A stretch of 64,000 nt of DNA from Mixta theicola (GCF_002895925.1 NZ_NWUO01000002.1:310001-374000), one strand, 5' to 3'. Shown: positions 34,873 through 44,255, numbered from the stretch's first letter. Notes: a model not told the origin generated them from the letters alone. Program-made: numbers and translations.

Positions 34873-37225
34873 TATTTTCTCCCGTCAGCCTGTCAACTGC
34901 CCAAAATACCCTTTCCGGCGTGGCGGGCGCGTCCAGATGCGGATGCAGGCGATAGTCAGCCACGCTGGCTATTGCGTCCTGTAGCGCGCTCCAGACGGAA
35001 ATAGCCAGCATAAACGGCGGCTCGCCGACCGCCTTTGAATGAAATACCGTCTGCTGCGGGTTTTTACGGTTCTCCAGCAGCGTCACCCGTAAATCGGCGG
35101 GTACATCGCCAGCCGTGGGGATCTTGTAGCTGGCCGGGCCGTCGGTCATTAACCGTCCCTGACTATCCCAGACCAGCTCTTCGCAGGTTAGCCAGCCCAT
35201 GCCCTGCACAAAGCCGCCTTCGACCTGGCCCACATCGATAGCCGGATTCAGCGAGGCGCCGACGTCGTGCAAAATATCCGCGCGTAGCAGGCGATATTCG
35301 CCGGTTAACGTATCGATCAGCACTTCGCTACAGGCCGCGCCGTAGGAGAAATAATAAAAAGGCTGACCGCGCCCCGCCTCCCGATCGTAATGAATGCCGG
35401 GGACGCGATAGTAGCCGGTGGCCGAAAGCGGCACCTGATTCAGCCAGGCCAGCTGCGCTACCTGACTAAAGGTAAAATGCTGCTGCCTTACCCGCACGAT
35501 GCCATTGCTGAAGCTGACCTCCTGCGCCTGGCACTGGTGCAGGCGACACAGCATGTCGGTCAGGCGCTGGCGCAGAATTTCCGCCGCGTGCTGGGCGGCC
35601 TTGCCGTTAAGATCGGTGCCGCTGGAGGCCGCTGTTGGCGACGTGTTGGGCACCTTACCGGTATCGGTGGCGGTAATGCGGATGGTACTTATGTCGATCT
35701 GTAATACTTCCGCCACGATTTGCGCCACTTTGGTATGCAGCCCCTGTCCCATTTCGGTGCCGCCGTGGTTCAGCTGAACGGTGCCGTCGGTATAAATCAG
35801 GATCAGTGCGCCGGCCTGATTGAGAAAGCTGGAGGTAAAAGAGATGCCAAATTTCACTGGCGTCAGCGCCAGGCCGCGTTTCAGGATCGGGCTGGCGGCG
35901 TTAAACTGCCGCACCGCTTCCCGACGCGCCTGATAATCTGCGCTCTGCTCCAGCTGTGCGGTGATTTCATCCAGCAGGTTATCCTCAACCCGCTGATGAT
36001 AATGGGTAATATTGCGTGTCTGCTGACCATAATAGTTACGCTTACGCACCGTGAGCGGATCCAGCCGACGATGGCGCGCAATGGCTTCGATAACCTGTTC
36101 AATCGCCACCATACCCTGCGGCCCGCCAAAGCCGCGATAGGCGGTGTTGGAGGCCAGATTGGTGCGGCAGCGATAGCCGGTGATGCGCGCATCGCCAAGA
36201 TAGTAGGCGTTATCGGCGTGAAACATGGCGCGATCGACAATCGACCCGGAAAGATCGAGCGAATAGCCGCAGTTGCCTGCCAGCTCGATATTCACGCCGC
36301 AGAATACGCCGTCATCATCAAAGCCCACGTCATAGCGCACAAAGAAAGGATGACGTTTACCGGTAATGCGCATATCGTCGCGACGCGCCAGACGCATTTT
36401 TGCCGGTCGTCCGGTTTTATGCGCCGCCAGCGCGCACAAACAGGCGACGCCCGCCGCCTGCGTCTCCTTACCGCCAAAACCGCCGCCCATTCGCCGCATA
36501 TCGATGGTAACGTTATTCATTCCGACGCCCATTACCGAAGCGACCAGCTTCTGGACTTCGGTCGGGTTTTGCGTCGATGACCAGACCTGAAATGAACGAT
36601 CTTCACCAGGCGCGACCAGCGCAATCTGGGTTTCCAGATAAAAGTGCTCCTGTCCGCCAATATGAAACGCACCCTGAATGCGATGCGGCGCACGCGCCAG
36701 CGCCGCATCGGCGTCGCCGCGCTGATGTACATGCGGCTCCTGCACAAAATGGCGCTGCGCCAGCGCCGTTTCCACATCAAGAATCGCCGGCAGCGGCGCG
36801 TATTCAATGCGGGTGGCTTCTGCGCCCAGCCGCGCAGCCTCTTCGCTTTCGGCCGCCACAACCAGCACCATCTGCCCGACATAATATACCGTGTCGCGGG
36901 CCAGCAACGGATCGCCCGGCTCCAGCGGACCAATATCCAGCTCGCCGGGCACGTCGCGCCAGGTCAGAACCTCAATAACGCCGGGGATCGCATAGCAGGC
37001 GGCGGTATCGATATGCAGGATGCGCGCGTGCGCCTGCTCACTCAGGCGCGGGCAAAGATGCAGCAGGCCGGGAAAGGCTAACCGGTCATCAATATAGTGC
37101 GCTTCGCCGGTGACGTGCTTTTCTGCGCTCTCGTGTTGCTGATGGCGACCAACGCCGTTCTGCATACCGGCCAGATACTGCGCCTCCAGAACCTCTTGCT
37201 TAACCGGCGGACGATTATGAGACAT
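34859..37225 (-). CDS. xdhB: Xanthine dehydrogenase molybdopterin-binding subunit
   Basis: A 788-residue large subunit. The aldehyde-oxidase/xanthine-dehydrogenase a/b hammerhead domain is at about 30-150, followed by the molybdopterin-binding region (FYLETQIALVAPGED; RMGGGFGGKETQAAGVA; TAYRGFGGPQGM). The active-site glutamate is in GVGWL-type region KAVGEPPFMLAISVW near the end. With XdhA it oxidises hypoxanthine and xanthine to urate. Its start overlaps the xdhA stop by 11 bases and its end overlaps xdhC, consistent with a coupled operon. Confidence 0.93.
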   Translation of the reverse strand: MSHNRPPVKQEVLEAQYLAGMQNGVGRHQQHESAEKHVTGEAHYIDDRLAFPGLLHLCPRLSEQAHARILHIDTAACYAIPGVIEVLTWRDVPGELDIGPLEPGDPLLARDTVYYVGQMVLVVAAESEEAARLGAEATRIEYAPLPAILDVETALAQRHFVQEPHVHQRGDADAALARAPHRIQGAFHIGGQEHFYLETQIALVAPGEDRSFQVWSSTQNPTEVQKLVASVMGVGMNNVTIDMRRMGGGFGGKETQAAGVACLCALAAHKTGRPAKMRLARRDDMRITGKRHPFFVRYDVGFDDDGVFCGVNIELAGNCGYSLDLSGSIVDRAMFHADNAYYLGDARITGYRCRTNLASNTAYRGFGGPQGMVAIEQVIEAIARHRRLDPLTVRKRNYYGQQTRNITHYHQRVEDNLLDEITAQLEQSADYQARREAVRQFNAASPILKRGLALTPVKFGISFTSSFLNQAGALILIYTDGTVQLNHGGTEMGQGLHTKVAQIVAEVLQIDISTIRITATDTGKVPNTSPTAASSGTDLNGKAAQHAAEILRQRLTDMLCRLHQCQAQEVSFSNGIVRVRQQHFTFSQVAQLAWLNQVPLSATGYYRVPGIHYDREAGRGQPFYYFSYGAACSEVLIDTLTGEYRLLRADILHDVGASLNPAIDVGQVEGGFVQGMGWLTCEELVWDSQGRLMTDGPASYKIPTAGDVPADLRVTLLENRKNPQQTVFHSKAVGEPPFMLAISVWSALQDAIASVADYRLHPHLDAPATPERVFWAVDRLTGENNAAT

Positions 37226-38657
37226 AGCGGGATACCTCGCTTACGGCCAGTTCGCCGTTCAGCTGATGGAAATAGCGGCGCAGCAGGTTTTTCGCCAGCT
37301 GCATACGCCAGGCGGCGCTGGCGCGCGCATCGCTCAGCGGCTGAAAATCCTGTTCCAGCGCCCGGCAGGCGTTTTCCAGCGTGGCCGGTGAAAGAGGTTG
37401 TCCGATAAGCGCGGCTTCGCAGGCCGCGGCGCGGCGCGGGGTTTCCGCCATGCCGCCAAACGCCAGGCGCGCCCCGCTAATCACGCCGCCAGCATGTTTG
37501 ATATTGAAGGCGGCAAACACTGCGGAAATATCATCCTCGCGCCGCTTTGAGACTTTCCAGGCGCGAAACTCAGGTGACAACGTCACTTTAGGAATATGGA
37601 TGGCGCGAATAAACTCGCCCGTTTCCAGCGCTGTGCGGCGGTAGCCGAGAAAGAACTGACTGAGCGGCAGCTGACGCAGCCGGTCGCCCTGCTGCAAAAT
37701 CAGCGACGCCTCCAGCGCCAACAGCATCGGTGAGCAATCACCGATCGGCGAGGCGTTGGCGATGTTGCCGCCCAGCGTGCCACGATTGCGGATCTGTAAT
37801 GAGGCAAAGCGCTGCAGCATTTCACTAAATTCCGGGATGCTGGATCGCAGGCGCTGCTGACAAACGCTGAGCGGCACGGCAGCACCGATAACGATCGCAT
37901 CCGGCGTTTCCTGCCAGTGCTGTAGCTCCTCTACCTTTTCCAGCGCAATCATCAGCGGCAGCTTTTGATACTGCTGGGTAATGCGCAGCGCGACATCCGT
38001 ACCGCCCGCCAACAATACCGCCTGCGGATTTGCCAGATAAAAACTCGCCAGCTGCGCGCAGGTTTTCGGGATCACGCAGCGGCTGTTATTTGTGACAACG
38101 TCACCTGTTGACTGTTGCTGCAGCGCCTGCAAACGGGCAACGGTTTCCTGCTCGCGCTGGCTGAAGCTGTCAACTTCCGGCTGCTCGCAGGCGATACGCG
38201 CCGCTTCGATAATGGGCCGATAGCCGGTACAGCGGCACAGGTTTCCTGCCAGCGCGCTTTCCGCCTGCTGACGATCCCAGCCGCAGCTGTTTTTTTGCAG
38301 GACAAACAGCGACATGACAAAACCCGGCGTACAGAAGCCGCACTGCGAGGCGTGGCTGTTGACCATCGCCTGCTGCACGCTATGCAGCCGATCGCCCTGC
38401 CGCAGATCCTCCACGGTGATCAACTGTTTGCCGTCCAGCGCGCCGATTGGCAACAGACAGCTGTTAACCGTTTCATAGCGCATCTTGCCATCCACTACGC
38501 TGCCCAGCGTAACGGTACAGGCGCCGCAGTCGCCAGAGGCGCAGCCCTCTTTAGTGCCGCGACGCCCTTTTTGCTGACGAAGATAGTTCAGCACCGTGGT
38601 ATTCGCATCAATCTGATGCTCGCTGACCCGCGTCTGGTTGAGCAAAAACTGAATCAT
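37215..38657 (-). CDS. xdhA: Xanthine dehydrogenase small subunit (2Fe-2S and FAD)
   Basis: A 480-residue subunit. The plant-ferredoxin-like 2Fe-2S cluster uses C39, C44, C47 (GCASGDCGACTV) and C67; the second cluster uses CGFCTPG and CRCTGY. An FAD domain follows (LLAGGTDVALRIT; NRGTLGGNIANASPIGDC), then the CO-dehydrogenase flavoprotein C-terminal domain. Reading is open to 38765, but the ATG at 38657 (MIQFLLNQTR) overlaps the guaD stop by four bases (ATGA) and is the natural start. It passes electrons from the molybdenum site to NAD. Confidence 0.92.
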   Translation of the reverse strand: MIQFLLNQTRVSEHQIDANTTVLNYLRQQKGRRGTKEGCASGDCGACTVTLGSVVDGKMRYETVNSCLLPIGALDGKQLITVEDLRQGDRLHSVQQAMVNSHASQCGFCTPGFVMSLFVLQKNSCGWDRQQAESALAGNLCRCTGYRPIIEAARIACEQPEVDSFSQREQETVARLQALQQQSTGDVVTNNSRCVIPKTCAQLASFYLANPQAVLLAGGTDVALRITQQYQKLPLMIALEKVEELQHWQETPDAIVIGAAVPLSVCQQRLRSSIPEFSEMLQRFASLQIRNRGTLGGNIANASPIGDCSPMLLALEASLILQQGDRLRQLPLSQFFLGYRRTALETGEFIRAIHIPKVTLSPEFRAWKVSKRREDDISAVFAAFNIKHAGGVISGARLAFGGMAETPRRAAACEAALIGQPLSPATLENACRALEQDFQPLSDARASAAWRMQLAKNLLRRYFHQLNGELAVSEVSRYVS

Positions 38658-39985
38658 ACCGCCGCCTCCTCGCCTTGCCGATGCCAGGCACGCTGGCCGT
38701 TTACCCAGGTTTCGGCGATAGTGCGATCGTCGCCAAGCGTCATTAACACAAACAGCTTTTCCCAAATATCGCGGCTGTTTTGCCAGCGCATCCTCTGCAG
38801 CGGCGTAGCCGTTGGCTGCAGCACGACGAAATCCGCCTCTTTGCCGGGCATAAAGTTACCGATTAGATGATCCAGGCTTAGCGCCCGCGCGCCACCCAGC
38901 GTGGCGTGATAAAACGCTTCGCTGGCGTGCAGCTTATAGTTTTGTAGCTGATTCACTTTGTAGGCCTCGCCCAGCGTTTGCAGCATGTTAAAGGTAGTGC
39001 CCGCGCCTATATCCGTGCCGATCCCGATTTTTATCTGCTGCTGCCAGCTGCGTTGTAAATTAAACAGCCCGCTCCCAAGAAACAGGTTCGAGGTGGGACA
39101 AAAGGCGATGGCGGAATCGGTTTGATGCAGGCAGCGCCACTCTTCCGGCTCCAGATGTAAGCAGTGGGCGAAGACGCTGCGCGGGCCGGTCAGCTGATAC
39201 TGATGGTAAACGTCGAGATAGTTCGCCTGCGCCGGGAACAGCTTTTTCACCCACTCCACCTCCTGTGGGTTTTCCGCCAGATGGGTATGGATCCAGGTAT
39301 CGGGAAATTCCTGATGCAGCTGCGTTACCTTTTCCAGCAGCGCCGGCGATGAAGTGGGCGCAAAACGCGGCGTCAGCGCATAACCCAGGCGGCCGCGTCC
39401 GTGCCAGCGCTGGATCAGCGCGCGCGTTTGCTGATAGCTTTGCTCCGGGGTTTCCAGCAGATAATCCGGCGCGTTGCGATCCATCATCACCTTACCGGCG
39501 ATGATGCGCATGGCGCGCTGTTCTGCAGCCTGAAACAACGCTTCGACCGATTCAGGATGCACGGTGCCGAAAATCAGCGCGCTGGTGGTGCCGTTGCTTA
39601 GCAGCTGCTGTAAAAAGAATGCGGACATTGCCGCCGCGTGCCCGGCTGAATGGTATTGCTCCTCAACGGGGAAGGTGTAGTTTTCCAGCCAGTTCAGCAG
39701 CTGCTCACCAAAAGCGCCCACCATTTCGGTTTGCGGATAGTGAATATGGCAGTCGATAAAACCGGGAACGATCAGTTTTCCGCGCCGATCGAGGATGAGG
39801 CACTCCGCTGGCAATGCGTCTTTTGCCTCCGGCCAGGGGCGCAGGCTGACGATCTTCCCCGCTTCGATCAGCAGCAGGCCATCCTCGATATAGCGCGCCC
39901 GTTGCTCGATCTCCTGCGGATCGCTGGCCGTGGCGGTAATATCGAAAAAGCTGCTGCGAATAGCATAGTTTTCAGGGGCTGGCAT
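38654..39985 (-). CDS. guaD: Guanine deaminase
   Basis: A 443-residue amidohydrolase that deaminates guanine to xanthine, the substrate of the XDH genes that follow. The metal-binding start is PGFIDCHIHYPQTEMVGAFG (H,H), with later ligands in THLAENPQEVEW, VFAHCLHLEPEEW and IGTDIGAGT. ATG at 39985 has AAGGAAG upstream. First gene of the guaD-xdhA-xdhB-xdhC operon, all four overlapping, so guanine feeds to xanthine and urate in one unit. Confidence 0.94.
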   Translation of the reverse strand: MPAPENYAIRSSFFDITATASDPQEIEQRARYIEDGLLLIEAGKIVSLRPWPEAKDALPAECLILDRRGKLIVPGFIDCHIHYPQTEMVGAFGEQLLNWLENYTFPVEEQYHSAGHAAAMSAFFLQQLLSNGTTSALIFGTVHPESVEALFQAAEQRAMRIIAGKVMMDRNAPDYLLETPEQSYQQTRALIQRWHGRGRLGYALTPRFAPTSSPALLEKVTQLHQEFPDTWIHTHLAENPQEVEWVKKLFPAQANYLDVYHQYQLTGPRSVFAHCLHLEPEEWRCLHQTDSAIAFCPTSNLFLGSGLFNLQRSWQQQIKIGIGTDIGAGTTFNMLQTLGEAYKVNQLQNYKLHASEAFYHATLGGARALSLDHLIGNFMPGKEADFVVLQPTATPLQRMRWQNSRDIWEKLFVLMTLGDDRTIAETWVNGQRAWHRQGEEAAV

Positions 39986-40345
39986 AAAGCTTCCTTAATC
40001 CAAATTATCGTTATGGCAGGTGAGCAGACGTTTAGCAAATTGCAAGAGTTATGCCAGCATGGGTTACCGTTAAATTCCCTCTAAATCAGTTTGTTAACGT
40101 TAATTTTCCGAAACAAAAGCGACTTAAACGATTGCGCAACCGCTTGCCTGGCCTAAGGCAGCTAATATTTCATCCACGCTGCCGGTCATGGGCAAAAAAC
40201 GTCCGGGTTGTCGCCCTGAGCAGGCAAACTTTTGGTGCAGAGCGCACCAGCGCGGTGCTTTTTTCTTATCATTAACCGGTACTGGGCAGTAGCAGAGTGA
40301 AGTGCTATGGTGATCGGACTGGAAAATCTGTTGAGGAACAGTGAG
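39986..40345. other. Divergent intergenic region between guaD and ydfG
   Basis: No gene seen. It holds the guaD promoter region (AT-rich near 40050-40120), a PurR-like palindrome at 40134-40149, and the ydfG leader. A small repeat GCAGAGCGCACC / GGTGC near 40236-40260 is followed by a T run (ttttttctt), possibly a terminator-like structure. Confidence 0.45.
40134..40149. promoter_or_regulatory. PurR-like operator upstream of guaD
   Basis: gcgcaaccgcttgcct matches the PurR consensus ACGCAAACGTTTGCGT at 12 of 16 positions, including the central CG and the GC arms. It is about 150 bases before guaD. Another LacI-family protein could use it equally. Confidence 0.35.
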
Positions 40346-41095
40346 ATGATCATTTTTGTTACCGGCGCGACCGCCGGTTTTGGTCAGGCTATCGCCCGTC
40401 GTTTTATCGCGGCAGGACATAAAGTTATCGCCACCGGACGCCGTCAGGAACGCCTGGATGCGCTAAAGGCGGATCTGGGAGAAAACCTGTATACCCTGCA
40501 ATTCGACGTGCGTAATCGCGCCGCGATTGATGCCGCGCTGGCGACTCTGCCCGACGACTGGCAACAGATCGATATTCTGGTCAATAACGCCGGGCTGGCG
40601 CTGGGCGTTGAGCCTGCGCATCAGGCCAGTATTGAAGACTGGGAAACCATGATCGATACCAATAATAAAGGGCTGGTTTATATGACCCGCGCGCTGCTGC
40701 CTGGCATGGTCGAGCGCAATAGCGGCCATATTATTAATCTCGGCTCGGTAGCCGGGAGCTGGCCTTACATGGGCGGCAACGTGTATGGCGCAACCAAAGC
40801 GTTTGTTCGTCAGTTCAGCCTGAACTTACGTACCGATCTGCACGGTACTGCGCTGCGCGTGACTGATATTGAGCCCGGCCTGGTGGGCGGCACCGAGTTT
40901 TCCAACGTACGCTTTAAAGGCGATGACAGCCGGGCGGAAAATGTCTATACCGGTACTACCGCCCTGACGCCGGAAGATGTCACCGAAGCGGTGTACTGGG
41001 TGGCGACGCTGCCAGCGCATGTGAATATCAATACGCTGGAGATGATGCCGGTCAGCCAGACAACCGCCGGGCTGAAAGTCGCCAAAGAGTCCTGA
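40346..41095 (+). CDS. ydfG: NADP-dependent 3-hydroxy acid dehydrogenase
   Basis: A 249-residue classical short-chain dehydrogenase. TGATAGFGQAIARR (cofactor), NNAGLALG, the catalytic serine in NLGSVAGSW and the YGATK catalytic Tyr-Lys pair are all present, and the C-terminal NTLEMMPVSQ matches E. coli YdfG, which oxidises serine, threonine-type 3-hydroxy acids and reduces malonic semialdehyde. Reading is open from 40307, but GAGGAACAG before the ATG at 40346 and the MIIFVTGAT start fix it. Confidence 0.92.
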   Translation: MIIFVTGATAGFGQAIARRFIAAGHKVIATGRRQERLDALKADLGENLYTLQFDVRNRAAIDAALATLPDDWQQIDILVNNAGLALGVEPAHQASIEDWETMIDTNNKGLVYMTRALLPGMVERNSGHIINLGSVAGSWPYMGGNVYGATKAFVRQFSLNLRTDLHGTALRVTDIEPGLVGGTEFSNVRFKGDDSRAENVYTGTTALTPEDVTEAVYWVATLPAHVNINTLEMMPVSQTTAGLKVAKES

Positions 41096-41140
41096 TGCGC
41101 CGACTGACGCCAGACTGATGCAGAAACCACAAGGTTACTG

Positions 41141-41175
41141 GCGTCAAGCCCGATCGCCCCGATCGGGCTTGACGC
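41141..41175. terminator. Long inverted repeat between ydfG and ynfA
   Basis: Perfect 16-bp stem gcgtcaagcccgatcg (41141-41156) / cgatcgggcttgacgc (41160-41175) with a 3-base loop ccc. It separates convergent genes. Without a T run, it may act as a strong mRNA end structure. Confidence 0.7.
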
Positions 41176-41232
41176 GACGCGTTCAGCAGACTGACGCCGC
41201 CATCGGCCACATTTATCTCGCCGCCGACAACG

Positions 41233-41559
41233 CTACGCTTTTCCCCAGCCCGCCACGATAATCAACATGCCGCAAAAGGCGACCGCCGCGCCCAGCCAGT
41301 CCGTATAGCTTAAGCGTACGCCCTCCACCCAGCGCAACCACAGCAGCGCCGTAACCACATAAACGCCGCCGTAAGCCGCGTAAACGCGCCCGCTGGCGGC
41401 CGGATGCAGCGTCAGCAGCCAGACAAATGCCGTCAGGCTCAACGCCGCCGGAACCAGTAGCAGCGCCGATGCGCCCTTTTTCAGCCATAGCCAGGGAAGA
41501 AAACAACCCACAATTTCCGCGAGCGCGGTAAGAAAAAACAGCAGCGTGGTTTTGATCAT
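41233..41559 (-). CDS. ynfA: YnfA-family small membrane protein
   Basis: A 108-residue protein with four membrane helices of the UPF0060 family, a relative of small multidrug resistance (SMR) transporters. Family marks are [31 protein letters not shown] and [20 protein letters not shown]. Function in E. coli is not settled. ATG at 41559 (MIKTTLLFF) is preferred over the upstream open frame to 41574. It keeps the E. coli ynfA-ynfB divergent arrangement. Confidence 0.92.
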   Translation of the reverse strand: MIKTTLLFFLTALAEIVGCFLPWLWLKKGASALLLVPAALSLTAFVWLLTLHPAASGRVYAAYGGVYVVTALLWLRWVEGVRLSYTDWLGAAVAFCGMLIIVAGWGKA

Positions 41560-41676
41560 ACAAAGCTTTCTCAAAGCTAAACGAAGCGCCTGGCTCGCTG
41601 GTGAGTAAACAGACGGCGATGGTATACTAAAACCAACGTTACCTCATGGCAGGTTGCCATGAAAGATAAGGAACCG

Positions 41677-42027
41677 ATGATGCAAATATTATCTAAACGT
41701 CTGGCTGCCGCCTTGCTCCCGTTTACGCTGTTCAGCGCCCTGGCGCTGTCGCCCGGAGCGGTACAGGCTCGCACCGATCGTGTGATTATTGAGAACGGAA
41801 ACAACGCGTTAAGCAATGAGGAAGCGCGTCAGAATAAAGAACAGTGGGACGACACGCGTATGCTGCGCAAAAAAGTGAACAGCCGCGTCGAGAAAGAGTT
41901 TGATAAAACCGATCGCGCTTTTGATACCCGCGACGAATGTGAAAAAAGCTACAACGTTAATGCCTATTGGGAAGCCAATACCCTGCGCTGTCTCGATCGG
42001 CGCACCGGACGCCCCGTCACGCCCTGA
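41677..42027 (+). CDS. ynfB: YnfB, UPF0482 periplasmic protein
   Basis: A ~116-residue exported protein. A signal peptide ([19 protein letters not shown]) is followed by a basic, highly charged domain that matches E. coli Ynf[24 protein letters not shown] and the invariant [13 protein letters not shown] near the end. Two cysteines (in DECEKS and RCLDR) may form a disulfide. Of several possible starts, 41677 has AAGGA at suitable distance. Function unknown. E. coli follows it with speG, which is absent here. Confidence 0.88.
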   Translation: MMQILSKRLAAALLPFTLFSALALSPGAVQARTDRVIIENGNNALSNEEARQNKEQWDDTRMLRKKVNSRVEKEFDKTDRAFDTRDECEKSYNVNAYWEANTLRCLDRRTGRPVTP

Positions 42028-42079
42028 TCGCGCTTTACTGCTATAGTTACCGCTGGTTTTATTGCAAAAGGATGATGTG

Positions 42080-42376
42080 ATGAGAGCGAAGAAGTGGATA
42101 TTAAGCGCCCTGTTGGTTGCTGCTCCGCTGGCGGCCCAGGCGTCGTGCGAGTCGGTAAAAGCGGATATTAGTCAGAAGATCATTAATAACGGCGTACCTG
42201 AATCAGCTTTTACGCTGGATATTGTACCTAACGATCAGGCTGACGCCGCCGGTGGTCAGGTTGTTGGGCATTGTGAAAACGATTCACAGAAAATTGTCTA
42301 TAAACGTATCGGCGTTGACGGTGAAACTAACGTGCCTGCCAATGCTGGCACCACGCAGGACGCGCCAGCTTCATGA
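42080..42376 (+). CDS. ynfD: YnfD-like DUF1161 periplasmic protein
   Basis: A 98-residue protein of the DUF1161 family. The signal peptide (KKWILSALLVAAPLAAQA) is followed by SCESVKADISQKIINNG and the paired cysteines of the domain (ASCESV, VVGHCEND). Reading is open from a TTG at 42062, but AAAGGATG and the MRAKKW start favour ATG 42080. It follows ynfB as part of the conserved ynf group; no function is known. The short extra C-terminal tail is alanine/threonine-rich. Confidence 0.88.
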   Translation: MRAKKWILSALLVAAPLAAQASCESVKADISQKIINNGVPESAFTLDIVPNDQADAAGGQVVGHCENDSQKIVYKRIGVDGETNVPANAGTTQDAPAS

Positions 42377-42384
42377 GAGTCCTC

Positions 42385-42410
42385 AAGGCGCCCTTCCTTG
42401 GCGCCTTTTA
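42385..42410 (+). terminator. Terminator after ynfD
   Basis: Stem AAGGCGCC (42385-42392) / GGCGCCTT (42400-42407) followed by TTATTT. It separates ynfD from the convergent drug transporter. Confidence 0.8.
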
Positions 42411-42420
42411 TTTAGTGGCC

Positions 42421-43875
42421 TTATTCCGGTCGGTGCCGCGGCATGGTCCAGGCGATAAACAGGCTGCTAACGGCAATGACCAGCGACACAATAAACACCC
42501 AGTGCAGCGAAGCGGCGATTTGCAGCGTCATCTGATGCAGGGTGCCGCCGTCTAACGCCTGCCGCCGCTCCGGCGACATAATTTGCTGCACCGGGTCCTG
42601 AGCATCAGGCAGGCGCAGCAGCAAATTATAATTTAACACCGCGCCCATAATTGCCGTGCCCAGAGCCGATCCCAGCATTCGGCTGAACATAATCGAAGCG
42701 GTGCAGATACCGCGAATAGCAAAATCGGCGCTGTTCTGGACCGATACCAAAAACGTGGTACTGGTCATCCCCATTCCTGTGCCGATCACGAAGGCGGCAA
42801 AGCCCGCCCGCAGCAGGCTGCTGTTGGCATGCAGCGTCAGCAGCAGCGCGGTGCCTGCGATCAACAACAGCGCGCCCAGCAGGGCGGTAAAGCGATAAGA
42901 GGTATGCAGCATCAGGCGCCCGCTAAGCGTACTGGCGAGCGGCCAGCCAATCGACATCATCGCCAGCGCGCTGCCCGCCTGCAGCGGCGAACCGCCGTTG
43001 ATGCCCTGAATCCAGGTGGGCAAAAAGGCGCTGATGCCCATCATCGCCGCGCCGATGATTAAGTTTCCCGCGTTACCGGCAACAATGACCCGACTCCGCC
43101 AGATGACCAGCGGAAACAGCGGGGCCGCGGCGTTTTTTTCATGGCGCAGCAGAATAAAACCGGCGATCAGCGCCACGGCTAAAAACAGCAGCAGCCAATA
43201 TCCCAGCGCTTCCGCCTGAAGCAACGCAACCAGCAGCGCGCTAACGCTCAGCATCAGCCAGGCGCTGCCGGAAACGTTCAGTCGTTGCGCCGACGGCTGT
43301 TGATGCGCCGGTAGCCAGCGCGTCAGCATCAGCATCGAGATAATCCCCAGCGGTACGTTAACCCAGAAAACCAGCGACCAGCTGAAATGTTGCACAATCC
43401 ACGCGCCGGTAAGCGGGCCGATAATCGCTGAAATCCCCCAGACGCTGGACAGCCAGCCCTGAATACCGGCCCGCTCGCGAGGGGAATAAATATCCGCAAC
43501 GATGGTAGAGGCGAGCGGCATAATCGCCCCCGCGCCCAGCCCCTGAAAGGCACGGAACAGAATAAGCCAGGTCATGCTGTGCGCCATCCCGCACAGCACC
43601 GAACCGAGTAAAAACAGCGAGGTGCCGATCAGAAACATGCGCCTGCGCCCCCAAATATCCGCCAGCCGTCCGTAGATCGGCACGCTTACCGCCTGGGTTA
43701 GCAGGTAAATGGAAAAAACCCAGCTAAACTGCGAAAAGCCGCCCAGCTGGGCAATAATGGTGGGCATCGCCGTGGCGACAATGGTGACTTCGATCGCCGC
43801 CATAAACATCGCCAGCATACAGGCGATTAAAATCCAGTGACGGTGCGCGACCGTCTGATGTTGAGCTTCTGACAT
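42421..43875 (-). CDS. DHA2-family drug:H+ antiporter (EmrB-like MFS)
   Basis: A 484-residue transporter with about 14 membrane segments. The first helices carry IVATAMPTIIAQLGGFSQFSWVFS and the conserved loop GRLADIWGRRRMFLIG (MFS motif A), with the DHA2 helix 5 motif PLTGAWIVQHFSWSLVFWVNVPLG (motif C region). The final helices carry MFSRMLGSALGTAIMGAVL. Drug range is unknown. A 25-bp perfect palindrome lies 59 bases upstream of its start, so expression is probably controlled by a repressor that is not adjacent. Confidence 0.86.
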   Translation of the reverse strand: MSEAQHQTVAHRHWILIACMLAMFMAAIEVTIVATAMPTIIAQLGGFSQFSWVFSIYLLTQAVSVPIYGRLADIWGRRRMFLIGTSLFLLGSVLCGMAHSMTWLILFRAFQGLGAGAIMPLASTIVADIYSPRERAGIQGWLSSVWGISAIIGPLTGAWIVQHFSWSLVFWVNVPLGIISMLMLTRWLPAHQQPSAQRLNVSGSAWLMLSVSALLVALLQAEALGYWLLLFLAVALIAGFILLRHEKNAAAPLFPLVIWRSRVIVAGNAGNLIIGAAMMGISAFLPTWIQGINGGSPLQAGSALAMMSIGWPLASTLSGRLMLHTSYRFTALLGALLLIAGTALLLTLHANSSLLRAGFAAFVIGTGMGMTSTTFLVSVQNSADFAIRGICTASIMFSRMLGSALGTAIMGAVLNYNLLLRLPDAQDPVQQIMSPERRQALDGGTLHQMTLQIAASLHWVFIVSLVIAVSSLFIAWTMPRHRPE

Positions 43876-44255
43876 GTTGTTCCTTCCTGTTAATGCACTA
43901 AGCGTAGCCCACCGCGTAACGCAGCGTGCATGCCTTTTAGTGACGTTGTCACTAAAAGTTTATTCGGATGCCTGCTGACCAGAAGCCGCTAAACGCGCGC
44001 TCTGCAGGCCCGCCAGGCAAAAACTATCCTGCTGGTTTTGCCGCTAAAACTGGCGAAGCCGTCTGAGCGCTGCTATAGATTTAAGACGCCACGTTTATTT
44101 TTGCTGATAAAGGCGTAAAAATCAGCAATTTATCTTTATCGTCCGGCTGCGCTGGCGGGAGCCTGTTTCTCCCGGCGTTATGCCCACGGATTAATATAAC
44201 AATTGAGCCATCCTTCAGGGATGCGCTTCAGGTAATCACCAGGAGAACCCTGTTC
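43876..44255. other. Divergent promoter region between the drug exporter and osm genes
   Basis: No gene. Apart from the palindrome at 43934-43958 it holds GC-rich DNA, then AT-rich sequence (44090-44140; 44190-44215) that should carry the osm promoter. An inverted repeat cgggag / ctcccg lies near 44157-44175. Confidence 0.5.
43934..43958. promoter_or_regulatory. 25-bp perfect palindrome, probable repressor operator
   Basis: CTTTTAGTGAC (43934-43944), GTT, GTCACTAAAAG (43948-43958). Each 11-base arm is exactly inverted. The form is that of TetR-family operators, and its position close ahead of an efflux gene suits one. Confidence 0.75.

Noticed and set aside
35720-36580. 286-codon plus-strand open frame
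   Set aside because: Shadow of xdhB on the other strand; no ribosome-binding site or family resemblance.
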